Counted from the first letter of the stretch, positions 1 to 5,409 are shown. The stretch is 5,531 bases of DNA from UBA7672 sp034439955 (GCA_034439955.1 JAWXBJ010000202.1:1-5531), one strand, 5' to 3'. Notes: a model not told the origin generated them from the sequence alone. Numbers and translations are program-made.

Positions 1-486
1 CGCGGCCCGGGCCGCGGGCGGAGACCCCTCGAAATCGGCATAGGTGTGAACAATGCCCGACCGGTTTTCCGGAACGCCCTGTTCGCGGATATGCCGCAGC
101 AAATCCTTGGTCAGGCCGACATGCCAGTCGCAATTGGCGAAGCGCGCCCGCTTGTAGTACCCGCCATACCAGCCGATCGAGCGCGAGCGCCACGCGGCCG
201 GCGCGAACTGGCCCGCCCGGCCCATCCAGAATTCGACGACATCGGGCTTGAAGGTCATGAGCGCCTTCGAAATGGCGGCCCGGGTAGGGAAAGGCCAGGC
301 GCGATTGAATGAAGCGGCTGTCACAGTCACGCCGGCCGCTTTCATCCTGTCGCTGCGATAGCCGTTGTCGGGACGCGTCACCACGGCCTGCGGAATTCCG
401 GCCTCGGCCAGCGCCAGAACGGATTCCAGCATGATGTTCTCGGCCCCGCCCTCGCGGGCGCCGGCCATGACGTGCACGACGCGCAT
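1..486 (-). CDS. GT4-family glycosyltransferase, N-terminal part (cut by window edge)
   Basis: This reads as an uninterrupted 162-codon frame from ATG at 486 to the left edge, with no stop, so the C-terminal part lies outside the window. The protein begins MRVVHVMAGAREGGAEN. A beta-strand followed by a glycine-rich EGGAE segment (residues 12-16) is the acceptor-side N-terminal Rossmann start typical of GT-B fold, GT4-type glycosyltransferases. Later features also fit: KPDVVEFWMGRA (about residues 80-91) and SGIVHTYADF (about 143-152), the latter resembling the linker strand entering the nucleotide-sugar-binding domain. An AAAGGA Shine-Dalgarno sequence (496-501) sits 9 nt before the ATG and supports this start. 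Such enzymes transfer sugars from activated donors during lipopolysaccharide, capsule or exopolysaccharide synthesis at the cytoplasmic face of the inner membrane. The donor and acceptor cannot be told here, and the catalytic C-terminal E-x7-E region is not in view. Confidence 0.85.
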   Translation of the reverse strand, partial: MRVVHVMAGAREGGAENIMLESVLALAEAGIPQAVVTRPDNGYRSDRMKAAGVTVTAASFNRAWPFPTRAAISKALMTFKPDVVEFWMGRAGQFAPAAWRSRSIGWYGGYYKRARFANCDWHVGLTKDLLRHIREQGVPENRSGIVHTYADFEGSPPAARAA

Positions 487-599
487 CGGGGCGGGTCCTT
501 TGGCGGAATGATGGCTGGTCCGGTTAACGCGTTCAACTCGCTGAAGCAAACAGGGGACGCCAACTGGAATTGTGTGTAGGGCAGTTGCGCTTGGACACG

Positions 600-622
600 A
601 TTTGGATGCTTCCATCCGAAAT
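600..622. promoter_or_regulatory. inverted repeat (possible operator or leader hairpin) upstream of GST gene
   Basis: ATTTGGATG at 600-608 is the inverse of 613-622, which reads CATCCGAAAT. The arms pair over 9 bp with one unpaired G (618) and a 4-nt centre (CTTC). It lies 43 nt before the GST start, in the divergent intergenic region. It could be a repressor site or a leader stem-loop. There is no T-tract, so it is not a terminator. I found no convincing sigma-70 hexamer pair around it, and its function is inferred only from position. Confidence 0.3.
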
Positions 623-664
623 GACCGTGCTCTAGCGTCCGCGCAGATCAGTGGAGACCAAGGG

Positions 665-2122
665 ATGAGCAGCGGCTATCGCCTGTTCGGGGCGGAGACC
701 TCGGCCTATTCGACCAAGATGCGCAGTTACCTGCGCTACAAGGGCGTCGAGCACGAATGGCGCCCCCGAACAAGCGACAGCGAGGAGGAACTGCGCGCCA
801 TCTCCAAATTCGCGACGCTCCCCGTGTTGGTCACGGCCAGCGGCTTCGCCGTCCACGACACCACCTCGACGATCGAGGCGCTCGAGGCCGACAGTCCGGA
901 GCCGAGCGCGACGCCGACGGATCCTGCGCTGGCGTTTCTTGCATGTGTACTGGAGGAGTACGCCGACACCTGGCTCGCCAAGGCCGTGTTCCACTATCGC
1001 TGGACGCGCAAGAAGGATCAGCGGCTGGCCGCCCAGAGGGCCGTGGACGACTACTACACCAGCGACATGCCGGCGGATCGCAAGGCGGTCGAGGATGCGG
1101 CCATCCTGGCGATGCAGGGCCAGCTCAAGGCGATGGGGCTCGAAGGTGATCTTGGCGTTGTCGTCGAGAAATCCGTCAAGCGCTTCGTGAAGCTGCTTGA
1201 CGATCATTTGCGCACGCACCGCTTCGTGTTCGGCGGCATGCCGACCATCGCGGACTTCGCGATCGCGGGACAGCTGATCCAGCTGATGAAGGATCCGACC
1301 CCGGCCAAGATCATCGAGAAGGACGGCGAATTCGTCGCCCGGTGGTGCGATTTCATGGCTGCCCCTGCGGCGGGGGGGCCATTCGCCTCCCTCGACGAAC
1401 TGAAGCCGACGCTCGCCCCCCTGTTCGCCGGCGAGCTCAGCGCGGCGTTCCTGCCCTGGGCAGCCGAAAATCTCGAAAGTTCGCTTGCAGGCGCCGAGAC
1501 GTTCGAGGTGACCCTTGGCCGCGATGTCCTAAACCTCGCGCCGCTGCGCTCGGCCGCGCGCTCCTTCCGGGAGCTGCGGCGCAAATTCGTCTCGGGCCAG
1601 TCGATCGAGGCTCTGAAGGCGTTCACCGACGAGACGGCTGCAACCGTTCATCTGCTGAGGCCGCCCTTGGCGGATCGTCCCGGCCGCGAGCCCCGCGAGG
1701 ACCGCCATCGCGGCGCCCCCCGCGCCGAGTTAGAACGTGCCGAGGTCGAGCGCGCCAAGGGGGAAAGCGCTGAGGGCGAACCTGCCGAGGGCGAATCCAT
1801 CGACGAAAATGCCGAAGCCGGCGTCTCGCGCGCCGAAGCGGCTCCGCGCAAACGCCGGCGCCGGCGCCGCGCGGACATGGGGCCGGAAGGGTCCGCTACG
1901 GACATGGGCGAGGCCGCTGCCGAAGAGACCGATATGGAGACGCCTGACGCGCCGGACAGGGAGGCGCCCGACGTTCCGGTCGTTTTGGGGCGCGGGGATT
2001 TCCCGCCCCCAGCCGACCTGCCGGAAGCTGAAGCCGATCTCGTCGCAGGGCCCGAGGCGGGCCAGACGGACGATGGCGATCCCGACAGGCCCGACGAGGA
2101 CGACCCTCGCGCCGCAACCTGA
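665..2122 (+). CDS. glutathione S-transferase-fold protein with long charged C-terminal tail
   Basis: A 485-residue protein. Residues about 4-75 look like a thioredoxin-fold GST N-terminal domain: YRLFGAETSAYSTKMR, with Ser/Tyr at the usual catalytic N-terminal position, then TLPVLV with the probable cis-Pro53, then HDTTSTIEAL, like the E/D-S/T glutathione-contact motif. An all-helical C-terminal domain follows, with PTIADFAIAGQL (about 193-204) matching the GST N-capping box (T/S-x-x-D). GSTs conjugate or reduce substrates with glutathione in the cytoplasm; the substrate is unknown. From about residue 335 the protein becomes a roughly 150-residue low-complexity tail with five tandem pentapeptide repeats (354-378), a basic run RKRRRRRR (395-402) and an acidic Pro-rich end. 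Typical GSTs are about 200-250 residues, so this one is much longer. The ATG at 665 is chosen because GGAG (653-656) lies 8 nt upstream and the GST fold starts at once; an in-frame GTG at 572 would add 31 unrelated residues. The rhomboid gene follows 63 nt later on the same strand. Confidence 0.85.
   Translation: MSSGYRLFGAETSAYSTKMRSYLRYKGVEHEWRPRTSDSEEELRAISKFATLPVLVTASGFAVHDTTSTIEALEADSPEPSATPTDPALAFLACVLEEYADTWLAKAVFHYRWTRKKDQRLAAQRAVDDYYTSDMPADRKAVEDAAILAMQGQLKAMGLEGDLGVVVEKSVKRFVKLLDDHLRTHRFVFGGMPTIADFAIAGQLIQLMKDPTPAKIIEKDGEFVARWCDFMAAPAAGGPFASLDELKPTLAPLFAGELSAAFLPWAAENLESSLAGAETFEVTLGRDVLNLAPLRSAARSFRELRRKFVSGQSIEALKAFTDETAATVHLLRPPLADRPGREPREDRHRGAPRAELERAEVERAKGESAEGEPAEGESIDENAEAGVSRAEAAPRKRRRRRRADMGPEGSATDMGEAAAEETDMETPDAPDREAPDVPVVLGRGDFPPPADLPEAEADLVAGPEAGQTDDGDPDRPDEDDPRAAT
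1724..1798 (+). repeat. five tandem 15-nt repeats encoding pentapeptides
   Basis: Inside the GST gene tail, five consecutive 15-nt units encode AELER, AEVER, AKGES, AEGEP and AEGES (residues 354-378), consensus A-E-x-E-x. The last two units are almost identical at DNA level. The array keeps the frame, and such a unit could expand or contract without frameshift. It probably forms a charged helical or disordered linker just before the basic run at residues 395-402. Confidence 0.7.
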
Positions 2123-2185
2123 CGCGTCGCGACGTCCCGGTATTTTTTCCAAAGCAAGCCCAAAGCAGTCCTTAAAAACAGTCAG

Positions 2186-2803
2186 ATGAATCTCGACAGT
2201 TTCCTGGCCGCTTACGTCACGCAGATCCTGCTTGCCGTGAACATCCTGCTCAGCCTTGCGGGCTTCAACAATCCGCGCGTGATCGAGGCGACCATTCTCG
2301 ACGTCCACAGGATTCGCACCGGCCGTGAATACTGGCGGCTGGTGAGCTCGGGTTTCGTGCATGGCGACGGCATGCACCTCTTCATGAACATGCTGTCTCT
2401 GTTCTTCATCGGCCCCTTCGTCGAGCTCGCCGTCGGACCGGGCTATTTCCTGCTGATCTACTTCGCGGCGCTGGTCGTCGGATCGCTCTGGTCGGTGCTG
2501 GAGAATTTCCGAAAGCCGGCTTACCGCGCGCTGGGGGCGTCCGGCGCGGTCTCGGGTGTCACCACGGTCTTTGCGCTGTTCGCCCCCTTCGCGATGATCA
2601 TCGTCTTCGTCGTGCCGATGCCGGCCATCCTGTTCGCGGTCTTGTACATAGGCTGGTCGGCCTTCGCTTCAGGTCGCGTGCAGGACGGGATCGGCCATGC
2701 CGCACATCTGGGCGGCGCGCTGACGGGCGTGGTGCTGGTCTGCCTCATCTGGCCGGCCGCGATCGAAAATCTGTGGAGCCAGCTGACAGACTTGATTTCT
2801 TAG
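2186..2803 (+). CDS. rhomboid-family intramembrane serine protease
   Basis: A complete 205-residue rhomboid. All core motifs are present: H-L-x-x-N (H64, N68) for the oxyanion region in transmembrane segment 2, G-A-S-G (117-120) with the catalytic Ser119, and H-x-x-H-L-G-G (171-177) with His174 as the catalytic base. Hydrophobic segments occur at about 9-26, 64-85, 87-104, 117-135, 138-158 and 171-190, fitting the six-helix bacterial rhomboid core in the inner membrane. These enzymes cleave transmembrane helices of substrate proteins; the substrate here is unknown. The ATG at 2186 has no clear Shine-Dalgarno sequence (upstream is A-rich TTAAAAACAGTCAG), and no better downstream start exists before the first helix. 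It follows the GST gene by 63 nt, so co-transcription is possible. It converges on the toxin gene; the 148-nt gap 2804-2951 shows no gene I can support. Confidence 0.93.
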   Translation: MNLDSFLAAYVTQILLAVNILLSLAGFNNPRVIEATILDVHRIRTGREYWRLVSSGFVHGDGMHLFMNMLSLFFIGPFVELAVGPGYFLLIYFAALVVGSLWSVLENFRKPAYRALGASGAVSGVTTVFALFAPFAMIIVFVVPMPAILFAVLYIGWSAFASGRVQDGIGHAAHLGGALTGVVLVCLIWPAAIENLWSQLTDLIS

Positions 2804-2945
2804 CAAAGCCCGGTCGGGTCCCGGTATGAATTGCAGGCAGCCGGCTTCATCAGAACCTGTTCTTCCATTGCCACTCTCAACCGGCCGGAACCGCCAGCAA
2901 GCGACGCTGATAACTTCCCGGCCCAGCCTGGCGACAGCATGCAAA

Positions 2946-2959
2946 CGGCGGCTACGCCG
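2946..2959 (-). terminator. short GC hairpin at toxin stop codon, weak terminator candidate
   Basis: CGGCG (2946-2950) pairs with CGCCG (2955-2959) around a GCTA loop that contains the toxin stop codon. Reading on the minus strand it is followed by TTTGCAT. The stem is only 5 bp and the T-run only 3, so termination would be inefficient. It is the only terminator-like structure I see at the end of the toxin-antitoxin operon. Confidence 0.25.
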
Positions 2960-3278
2960 GTGGGATCGAGAGTTCGAGATACCCACCCAAGGCAAGGCTT
3001 TCGACGGCCTGAAACACAAGATCAGTTTGATTCCGGATCCGTCGCCAATTCGTTGTCGATAATACCAGAATCGCTATCCGCCGGTCTTTGAGGTTCTGTT
3101 GGTAGCGCAGATTCTGATCGGTGGTGACGATCGCTTCAAAACCATCCGCTTCGGCGGCTAACAGGAGATCGCCGTTCTTGAGCGTCTGCCAGCCACGTTC
3201 GAACGCGGTGGCGACCTCGTGATTGGTCAGGGCGTGACGAAGCGGCGCCGGCGTACCTTGATCGAACAGGATCCTCAC
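2952..3278 (-). CDS. DUF5615 PIN-like toxin (COG4634) of a type II toxin-antitoxin pair
   Basis: A 108-residue protein beginning MRILFDQGTP, with the conserved order of the DUF5615/Mut7-C-like PIN family: first acidic residue D6 in ILFDQG, helix with NGDLL (D37), and VTTDQNLRYQQNL, where D54 is the third acidic residue of the predicted metal-binding site. Established knowledge: COG4634 proteins are predicted PIN-domain nucleases, usually encoded next to DUF433 (COG2442) antitoxins. An RNA target is likely by analogy with VapC but unproven here. The start is GTG (3276-3278), 5 nt after the antitoxin stop, with no strong Shine-Dalgarno sequence, so translation is probably coupled to the antitoxin. 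Length is normal for the family and all three acidic residues are kept, so the toxin looks intact. Confidence 0.88.
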   Translation of the reverse strand: MRILFDQGTPAPLRHALTNHEVATAFERGWQTLKNGDLLLAAEADGFEAIVTTDQNLRYQQNLKDRRIAILVLSTTNWRRIRNQTDLVFQAVESLALGGYLELSIPPA

Positions 3279-3283
3279 AGCCG

Positions 3284-3502
3284 CTACGCAGATTCAAGGC
3301 TGCGTTGGGCGTATTCGAGCACGGCGTCGACCTGTGCCTGTTCGACGCCAGGGAACCATTCGAGAAATTCCGTAACCGTTGCGCCTCCTTCGATATTCTC
3401 GAAAAGCGCTTTCACCGGAACGCGCGTACTTTTGAACAGCCAGACCCCGCTGACTTTCCCGGGAATGCGCTCAACCGCAGGGCACTGAGACCAGTCAATC
3501 AT
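3284..3502 (-). CDS. DUF433 antitoxin (COG2442)
   Basis: A 72-residue DUF433 protein beginning MIDWSQCPAVERIPGKVSG. It has a short beta-rich N-terminal part, the conserved TRVPV strand (26-30), then a helical HTH-like segment (VKALFENIEGGATVTEFLEWFPG) and a C-terminal helix. DUF433 proteins are the predicted DNA-binding antitoxins of COG4634 toxins, expected to neutralise the toxin and autoregulate the operon. It is first in the operon, as usual for antitoxins. The frame is open for another 65 codons upstream, but the MIDW start fits the family. An oddity: the family's usual G-T-R motif is S-T-R here (S25). A possible ribosome site, AAAGGG (3504-3509), lies only 1 nt before the ATG, too close for normal use, so initiation may be leaderless or otherwise unusual. 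Confidence 0.88.
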   Translation of the reverse strand: MIDWSQCPAVERIPGKVSGVWLFKSTRVPVKALFENIEGGATVTEFLEWFPGVEQAQVDAVLEYAQRSLESA

Positions 3503-3506
3503 ACCC

Positions 3507-3537
3507 TTTAGAGTGGCGAAACCCCAACAAAAAGCAA
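3507..3537 (-). promoter_or_regulatory. candidate promoter for the toxin-antitoxin operon
   Basis: On the minus strand, TTGCTT (3537-3532) and TCTAAA (3512-3507) are separated by 19 nt. The -10-like box ends 4 nt before the antitoxin ATG, which would put the transcription start at or next to the A of ATG. Both hexamers deviate from consensus and the spacer is long, so this is a weak prediction. Confidence 0.22.
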
Positions 3538-3644
3538 GCAGCCGCACCAGCCTCTCCGACAAGACGAACGGCCGGCGCCACACGATCGCGCCGTTCCTCC
3601 ATAACTCGTCGACAGGCAGGACCTCGCCACGCGCCGACCTGACG

Positions 3645-3688
3645 AAAAATGCAAAACGGCGCGTCCCTGGGGGAGGGAGGACGCGCCG
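3645..3688 (-). terminator. intrinsic terminator of the hsp20 gene
   Basis: CGGCGCGTCC (3657-3666) and GGACGCGCCG (3679-3688) form a perfect 10-bp GC-rich stem with a 12-nt loop. Read on the minus strand it is followed directly by TTTT, then GCA, then TTTTT (3656-3645), a classic rho-independent terminator. It lies 89 nt after the hsp20 stop and separates hsp20 transcription from the toxin-antitoxin operon downstream. Confidence 0.85.
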
Positions 3689-3738
3689 CTGCTTCAAGCC
3701 CGTCCGTTTGGACCGGCGAGGGTGTCGTCTGGATCAGG

Positions 3739-3767
3739 CCGCTTTCAAACTCCTCGTTTGAAGGCGG
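3739..3767 (-). other. stem-loop in hsp20 3' untranslated region
   Basis: Positions 3739-3750 and 3756-3767 form a 12-bp inverted repeat with one imperfect pair (T3743/G3763) and a 5-nt loop. It starts 9 nt after the hsp20 stop and has no T-tract of its own. On the minus transcript the imperfect pair is C/A. It may protect the mRNA 3' region or simply be part of the tail ahead of the true terminator. Confidence 0.4.
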
Positions 3768-3776
3768 ATAAGTTCT

Positions 3777-4295
3777 CTACGCCGCGCTGGCGGTCTTGCG
3801 CACCCTGGTTTCCTGGACCGGGGCGTCGATCACCGACCCGGCGCCATGTGCGAGATTGCCGTTGGCGCCGGATGCGCCGATTGCGATCTTGCGGGGTTTC
3901 ATCGCCTCGGGAAGCTCGCGCTTCAACTCGATGCGAAGCAGGCCGTTGCGAAGCTGCGCCCCGGTCACCACGACATGGTCGGCCAGCTGGAAGCGGCGAA
4001 TAAAGCCGCGCTCGGCGATGCCGCGGTGCACGAAGCGGCGCTTGTCCTCGGCGCCCTCTTTCTTGCCGACGACCAGCAGCTGGCCTTCCTTGACTTCGAG
4101 ATCGAGGTCGCCCTCGCCAAAGCCGGCAACCGCCAGCTCGATGGCGTAGGCGTTCTCATCTTCCGCCGACTGCTCGATATTGTAGGGCGGATAGCCCTGC
4201 ACGCCATCGAGGCGCTGGGCGGCGTCGATCAGGCTGGCCATCCGGTCGAAGCCGACGACGGTGCGGTAAAGCGGGGAAAAATCAAACGTGCTCAT
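3777..4295 (-). CDS. ibpA: Hsp20 small heat shock protein, IbpA type
   Basis: A 172-residue alpha-crystallin-type chaperone. The N-terminus MSTFDFSPLYRTVVGFDRM matches the IbpA-class opening (SPLYR...GFDR). The alpha-crystallin domain runs from about GYPPYNIE (34-41) through AVAGF (55-59), GIAERGFIRRFQLAD (92-106) and NGLLRIELKR (117-126). The C-terminal I-x-I anchoring motif is IAI (137-139) in KPRKIAI. These proteins hold unfolding proteins in oligomers in the cytoplasm for DnaK/ClpB refolding. Unlike E. coli IbpA, which ends just after the I-x-I motif, this one has a further 33 residues, rich in Gly, Ala and Ser. The ATG at 4295 is preceded by AAGGA (4311-4307), 11 nt upstream, which is sequestered in a ROSE-like hairpin. 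The open frame extends upstream through that leader, but that is not protein. Regulation is therefore probably translational heat sensing, perhaps with a heat-shock promoter further upstream. Confidence 0.95.
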   Translation of the reverse strand: MSTFDFSPLYRTVVGFDRMASLIDAAQRLDGVQGYPPYNIEQSAEDENAYAIELAVAGFGEGDLDLEVKEGQLLVVGKKEGAEDKRRFVHRGIAERGFIRRFQLADHVVVTGAQLRNGLLRIELKRELPEAMKPRKIAIGASGANGNLAHGAGSVIDAPVQETRVRKTASAA

Positions 4296-4303
4296 CTTGT
4301 CTT

Positions 4304-4414
4304 CTGTCCTTGCGCAAGCAACAGGGCGTCTCGACGATCGAGCCGCCGGGGTCATTGGAATTCGGGAGAGACTCATGTCCTCCCCCGTCGGAACGAGGCC
4401 CGGATCGGCGCCTC
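4304..4414 (-). promoter_or_regulatory. ROSE-type RNA thermometer in the hsp20 leader
   Basis: Four consecutive stem-loops can be drawn on the minus transcript: 4414-4395 (5 bp plus 3 bp with one bulge), 4384-4364 (GGGAG and GAC arms with one bulged U), 4347-4325 (GGCG, a G/A mismatch, then CTCGA, closed by a 3-nt loop) and 4324-4304. In the last, UUGCU (4321-4317) pairs with the Shine-Dalgarno AAGGA (4311-4307), leaving G4319 bulged, with a CUGU/ACAG base and a GCGC loop. A U-U/C-G-C-U element masking the ribosome site with a bulged G is the defining feature of ROSE elements, known in front of rhizobial and other proteobacterial hsp20 genes. At low temperature the hairpin should block translation; heat melts it. 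Distance to the ATG, multi-hairpin layout and the downstream gene all agree. I have no calculated folding energies. Confidence 0.85.
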
Positions 4415-4423
4415 GGTCACGGA

Positions 4424-4451
4424 GTTGGGAAGCCGTTCCGGCATGGTCAAG
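4424..4451 (-). promoter_or_regulatory. candidate heat-shock-type promoter of hsp20
   Basis: On the minus strand CTTGACC (4451-4445) is followed after about 13 nt by TTCCCAAC (4431-4424). This partly resembles the sigma-32 pattern CTTGAA ... CCCCAT. A start near 4416 would give a leader of about 120 nt covering all four hairpins of the thermometer. The -10 match is poor, so this is a tentative placement. Confidence 0.28.
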
Positions 4452-4457
4452 ACGGCG

Positions 4458-4496
4458 GGACAGGATAATGTGCGTGCGCGGGCAGGCGCCCTGTCC
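4458..4496. promoter_or_regulatory. inverted repeat and -10-like box in the hsp20/methyltransferase divergent region
   Basis: GGACAGG (4458-4464) and CCTGTCC (4490-4496) are perfect 7-bp inverted arms 25 nt apart. Between them, overlapping the left arm by one base, GATAAT (4464-4469) matches the TATAAT consensus at 5 of 6 positions on the plus strand, but no good -35 box stands 16-18 nt before it. The right arm ends 1 nt before the GGAG ribosome site of the methyltransferase. It could be a promoter with an operator, or a long-range hairpin; evidence is positional only. Confidence 0.28.
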
Positions 4497-4509
4497 TGGA
4501 GAATCACGC

Positions 4510-5409
4510 GTGAATTCAGATCGGCTCCCTGGACTGCTTGTTGCGCTTGCGCTTGTGGCCTCGTGCGGCGGCAAGACGGACGCGCCCTCGGGAGAGGCGG
4601 CGGCTCCGGCCGCCATTGAAGATCCCTCTGCGCCTCGCGGCAGTCTCGCCTGGGCGGCCGGAGGGGAATGGCGGATCGAGAAGGCCCGCGACGCTCATCG
4701 CCATCCGGTCGAGACTCTGTCGTTTTTCGGCGTCAGGGGTTCCGACACCGTGGTGGAAATCTCTCCCGGCGGGGGATGGTACACAGCCATACTGGGCCCC
4801 TATCTCAGGGAAGGCGGCGGCCGCCTTTACGCCGCCCATCTCGACCCCGCGACGTCCGATTATGCGCGCGCCAATGTCGAGGCTTTCAAGGCCGTCTTCG
4901 TCGATCGGCCGGATGTCTTCGGGACCATCGACCTCACCATTGGCTCGCGCGAAAGCCCGGGCCTTGCGCCGGACGGTTCAGCCGATGTCGTGCTGACATT
5001 CCGCAACGTGCACAACTGGATGGCGGGAGGGTATGCCGACAAGATATTCGCCGACGCCTACCGGGCGCTGAAGCCCGGCGGCGTCCTGGGCATAGAGGAA
5101 CACCGGCTACCCTCCGCCCGCGACCAGAATCCCGCCGCCGGCACGGGCTATGTGCAGGAGGCCTATGTCATCCAGCTGGCCGCGGCCGCCGGGTTCAGGT
5201 TCGACGGAGCCTCGGAGATCAACGCCAACAAGAAGGACACGACCGATCATCCGCTTGGCGTCTGGATGCTGCCGCCGACGCTCAGGAGTTCGGCCGATGG
5301 CGGTCCACCTCCGCCCGGCTATGACGCTGAAACCTACAGGGCGATCGGCGAAAGCGACCGCATGACCCTGAGATTCGTGAAGCCGGCCGATTCACCGCCT
5401 ACGCCGTGA
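4510..5409 (+). CDS. predicted lipoprotein, class I SAM-dependent methyltransferase (COG4798-like)
   Basis: A 299-residue protein with a GTG start at 4510, preceded by GGAG (4498-4501) at 8 nt. The N-terminus MNSDRLPGLLVALALVASC has a short basic part, a hydrophobic core and a lipobox V-A-S-C with Cys19, so it should be exported and lipidated. An Ala/Pro/Gly-rich linker of about 25 residues follows. The methyltransferase domain has motif I VVEISPGGGWYT (81-92), an acidic-region strand GRLYAAHLDP (104-113), FRNVHNW (164-170) and LKPGGVLGIEEHR (187-199). These match the predicted methyltransferases of COG4798, many of which I recall as having export signals. SAM binding is thus likely from motif I, but the substrate is unknown, and a SAM enzyme outside the cytoplasm is puzzling. 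Longer in-frame starts upstream would run through the hsp20 leader and lack ribosome sites. It is divergent from hsp20; an insertion sequence begins about 21 nt after its stop without damaging it. Confidence 0.88.
   Translation: MNSDRLPGLLVALALVASCGGKTDAPSGEAAAPAAIEDPSAPRGSLAWAAGGEWRIEKARDAHRHPVETLSFFGVRGSDTVVEISPGGGWYTAILGPYLREGGGRLYAAHLDPATSDYARANVEAFKAVFVDRPDVFGTIDLTIGSRESPGLAPDGSADVVLTFRNVHNWMAGGYADKIFADAYRALKPGGVLGIEEHRLPSARDQNPAAGTGYVQEAYVIQLAAAAGFRFDGASEINANKKDTTDHPLGVWMLPPTLRSSADGGPPPPGYDAETYRAIGESDRMTLRFVKPADSPPTP

Noticed and set aside
508..536. Minus-strand TTGAAC, 17 nt, CATCAT as a promoter for the glycosyltransferase
   Set aside because: The transcription start it predicts falls on the ribosome site at 496-501, so the mRNA would lose its Shine-Dalgarno sequence.
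572..664. Upstream in-frame GTG that would extend the GST protein by 31 residues
   Set aside because: The ATG at 665 has a good GGAG at 8 nt and begins directly with the GST fold; the extra residues look like no known domain.
2125..2134. Perfect 10-bp palindrome CGTCGCGACG after the GST stop
   Set aside because: It has no loop or T-tract and such GC palindromes are common by chance at this base composition.
1648..2377. Long open frames on the opposite strand of the GST tail (up to 215 codons)
   Set aside because: They lie antisense to a GC-rich repetitive coding tail, where open frames arise easily in all frames, and their translations are Arg/Ser/Pro/Gly-rich with no domain.
2826..3091. 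Plus-strand frames of 78 and 86 codons after the rhomboid gene
   Set aside because: Both overlap the 3' part of the toxin on the other strand, lack ribosome sites and show no recognisable domain.
3503..3697. Upstream 65-codon extension of the DUF433 antitoxin
   Set aside because: It runs through the hsp20 terminator stem and has no family similarity; the conserved DUF433 protein starts at MIDW.
4288..4509. In-frame upstream extension of the methyltransferase
   Set aside because: It overlaps the hsp20 leader, lacks a ribosome site and would bury the lipoprotein signal inside the protein.
4296..4616. In-frame upstream extension of hsp20 by 107 codons
   Set aside because: It would translate the thermometer leader and divergent region; the IbpA-type N-terminus begins exactly at 4295 with a ribosome site.
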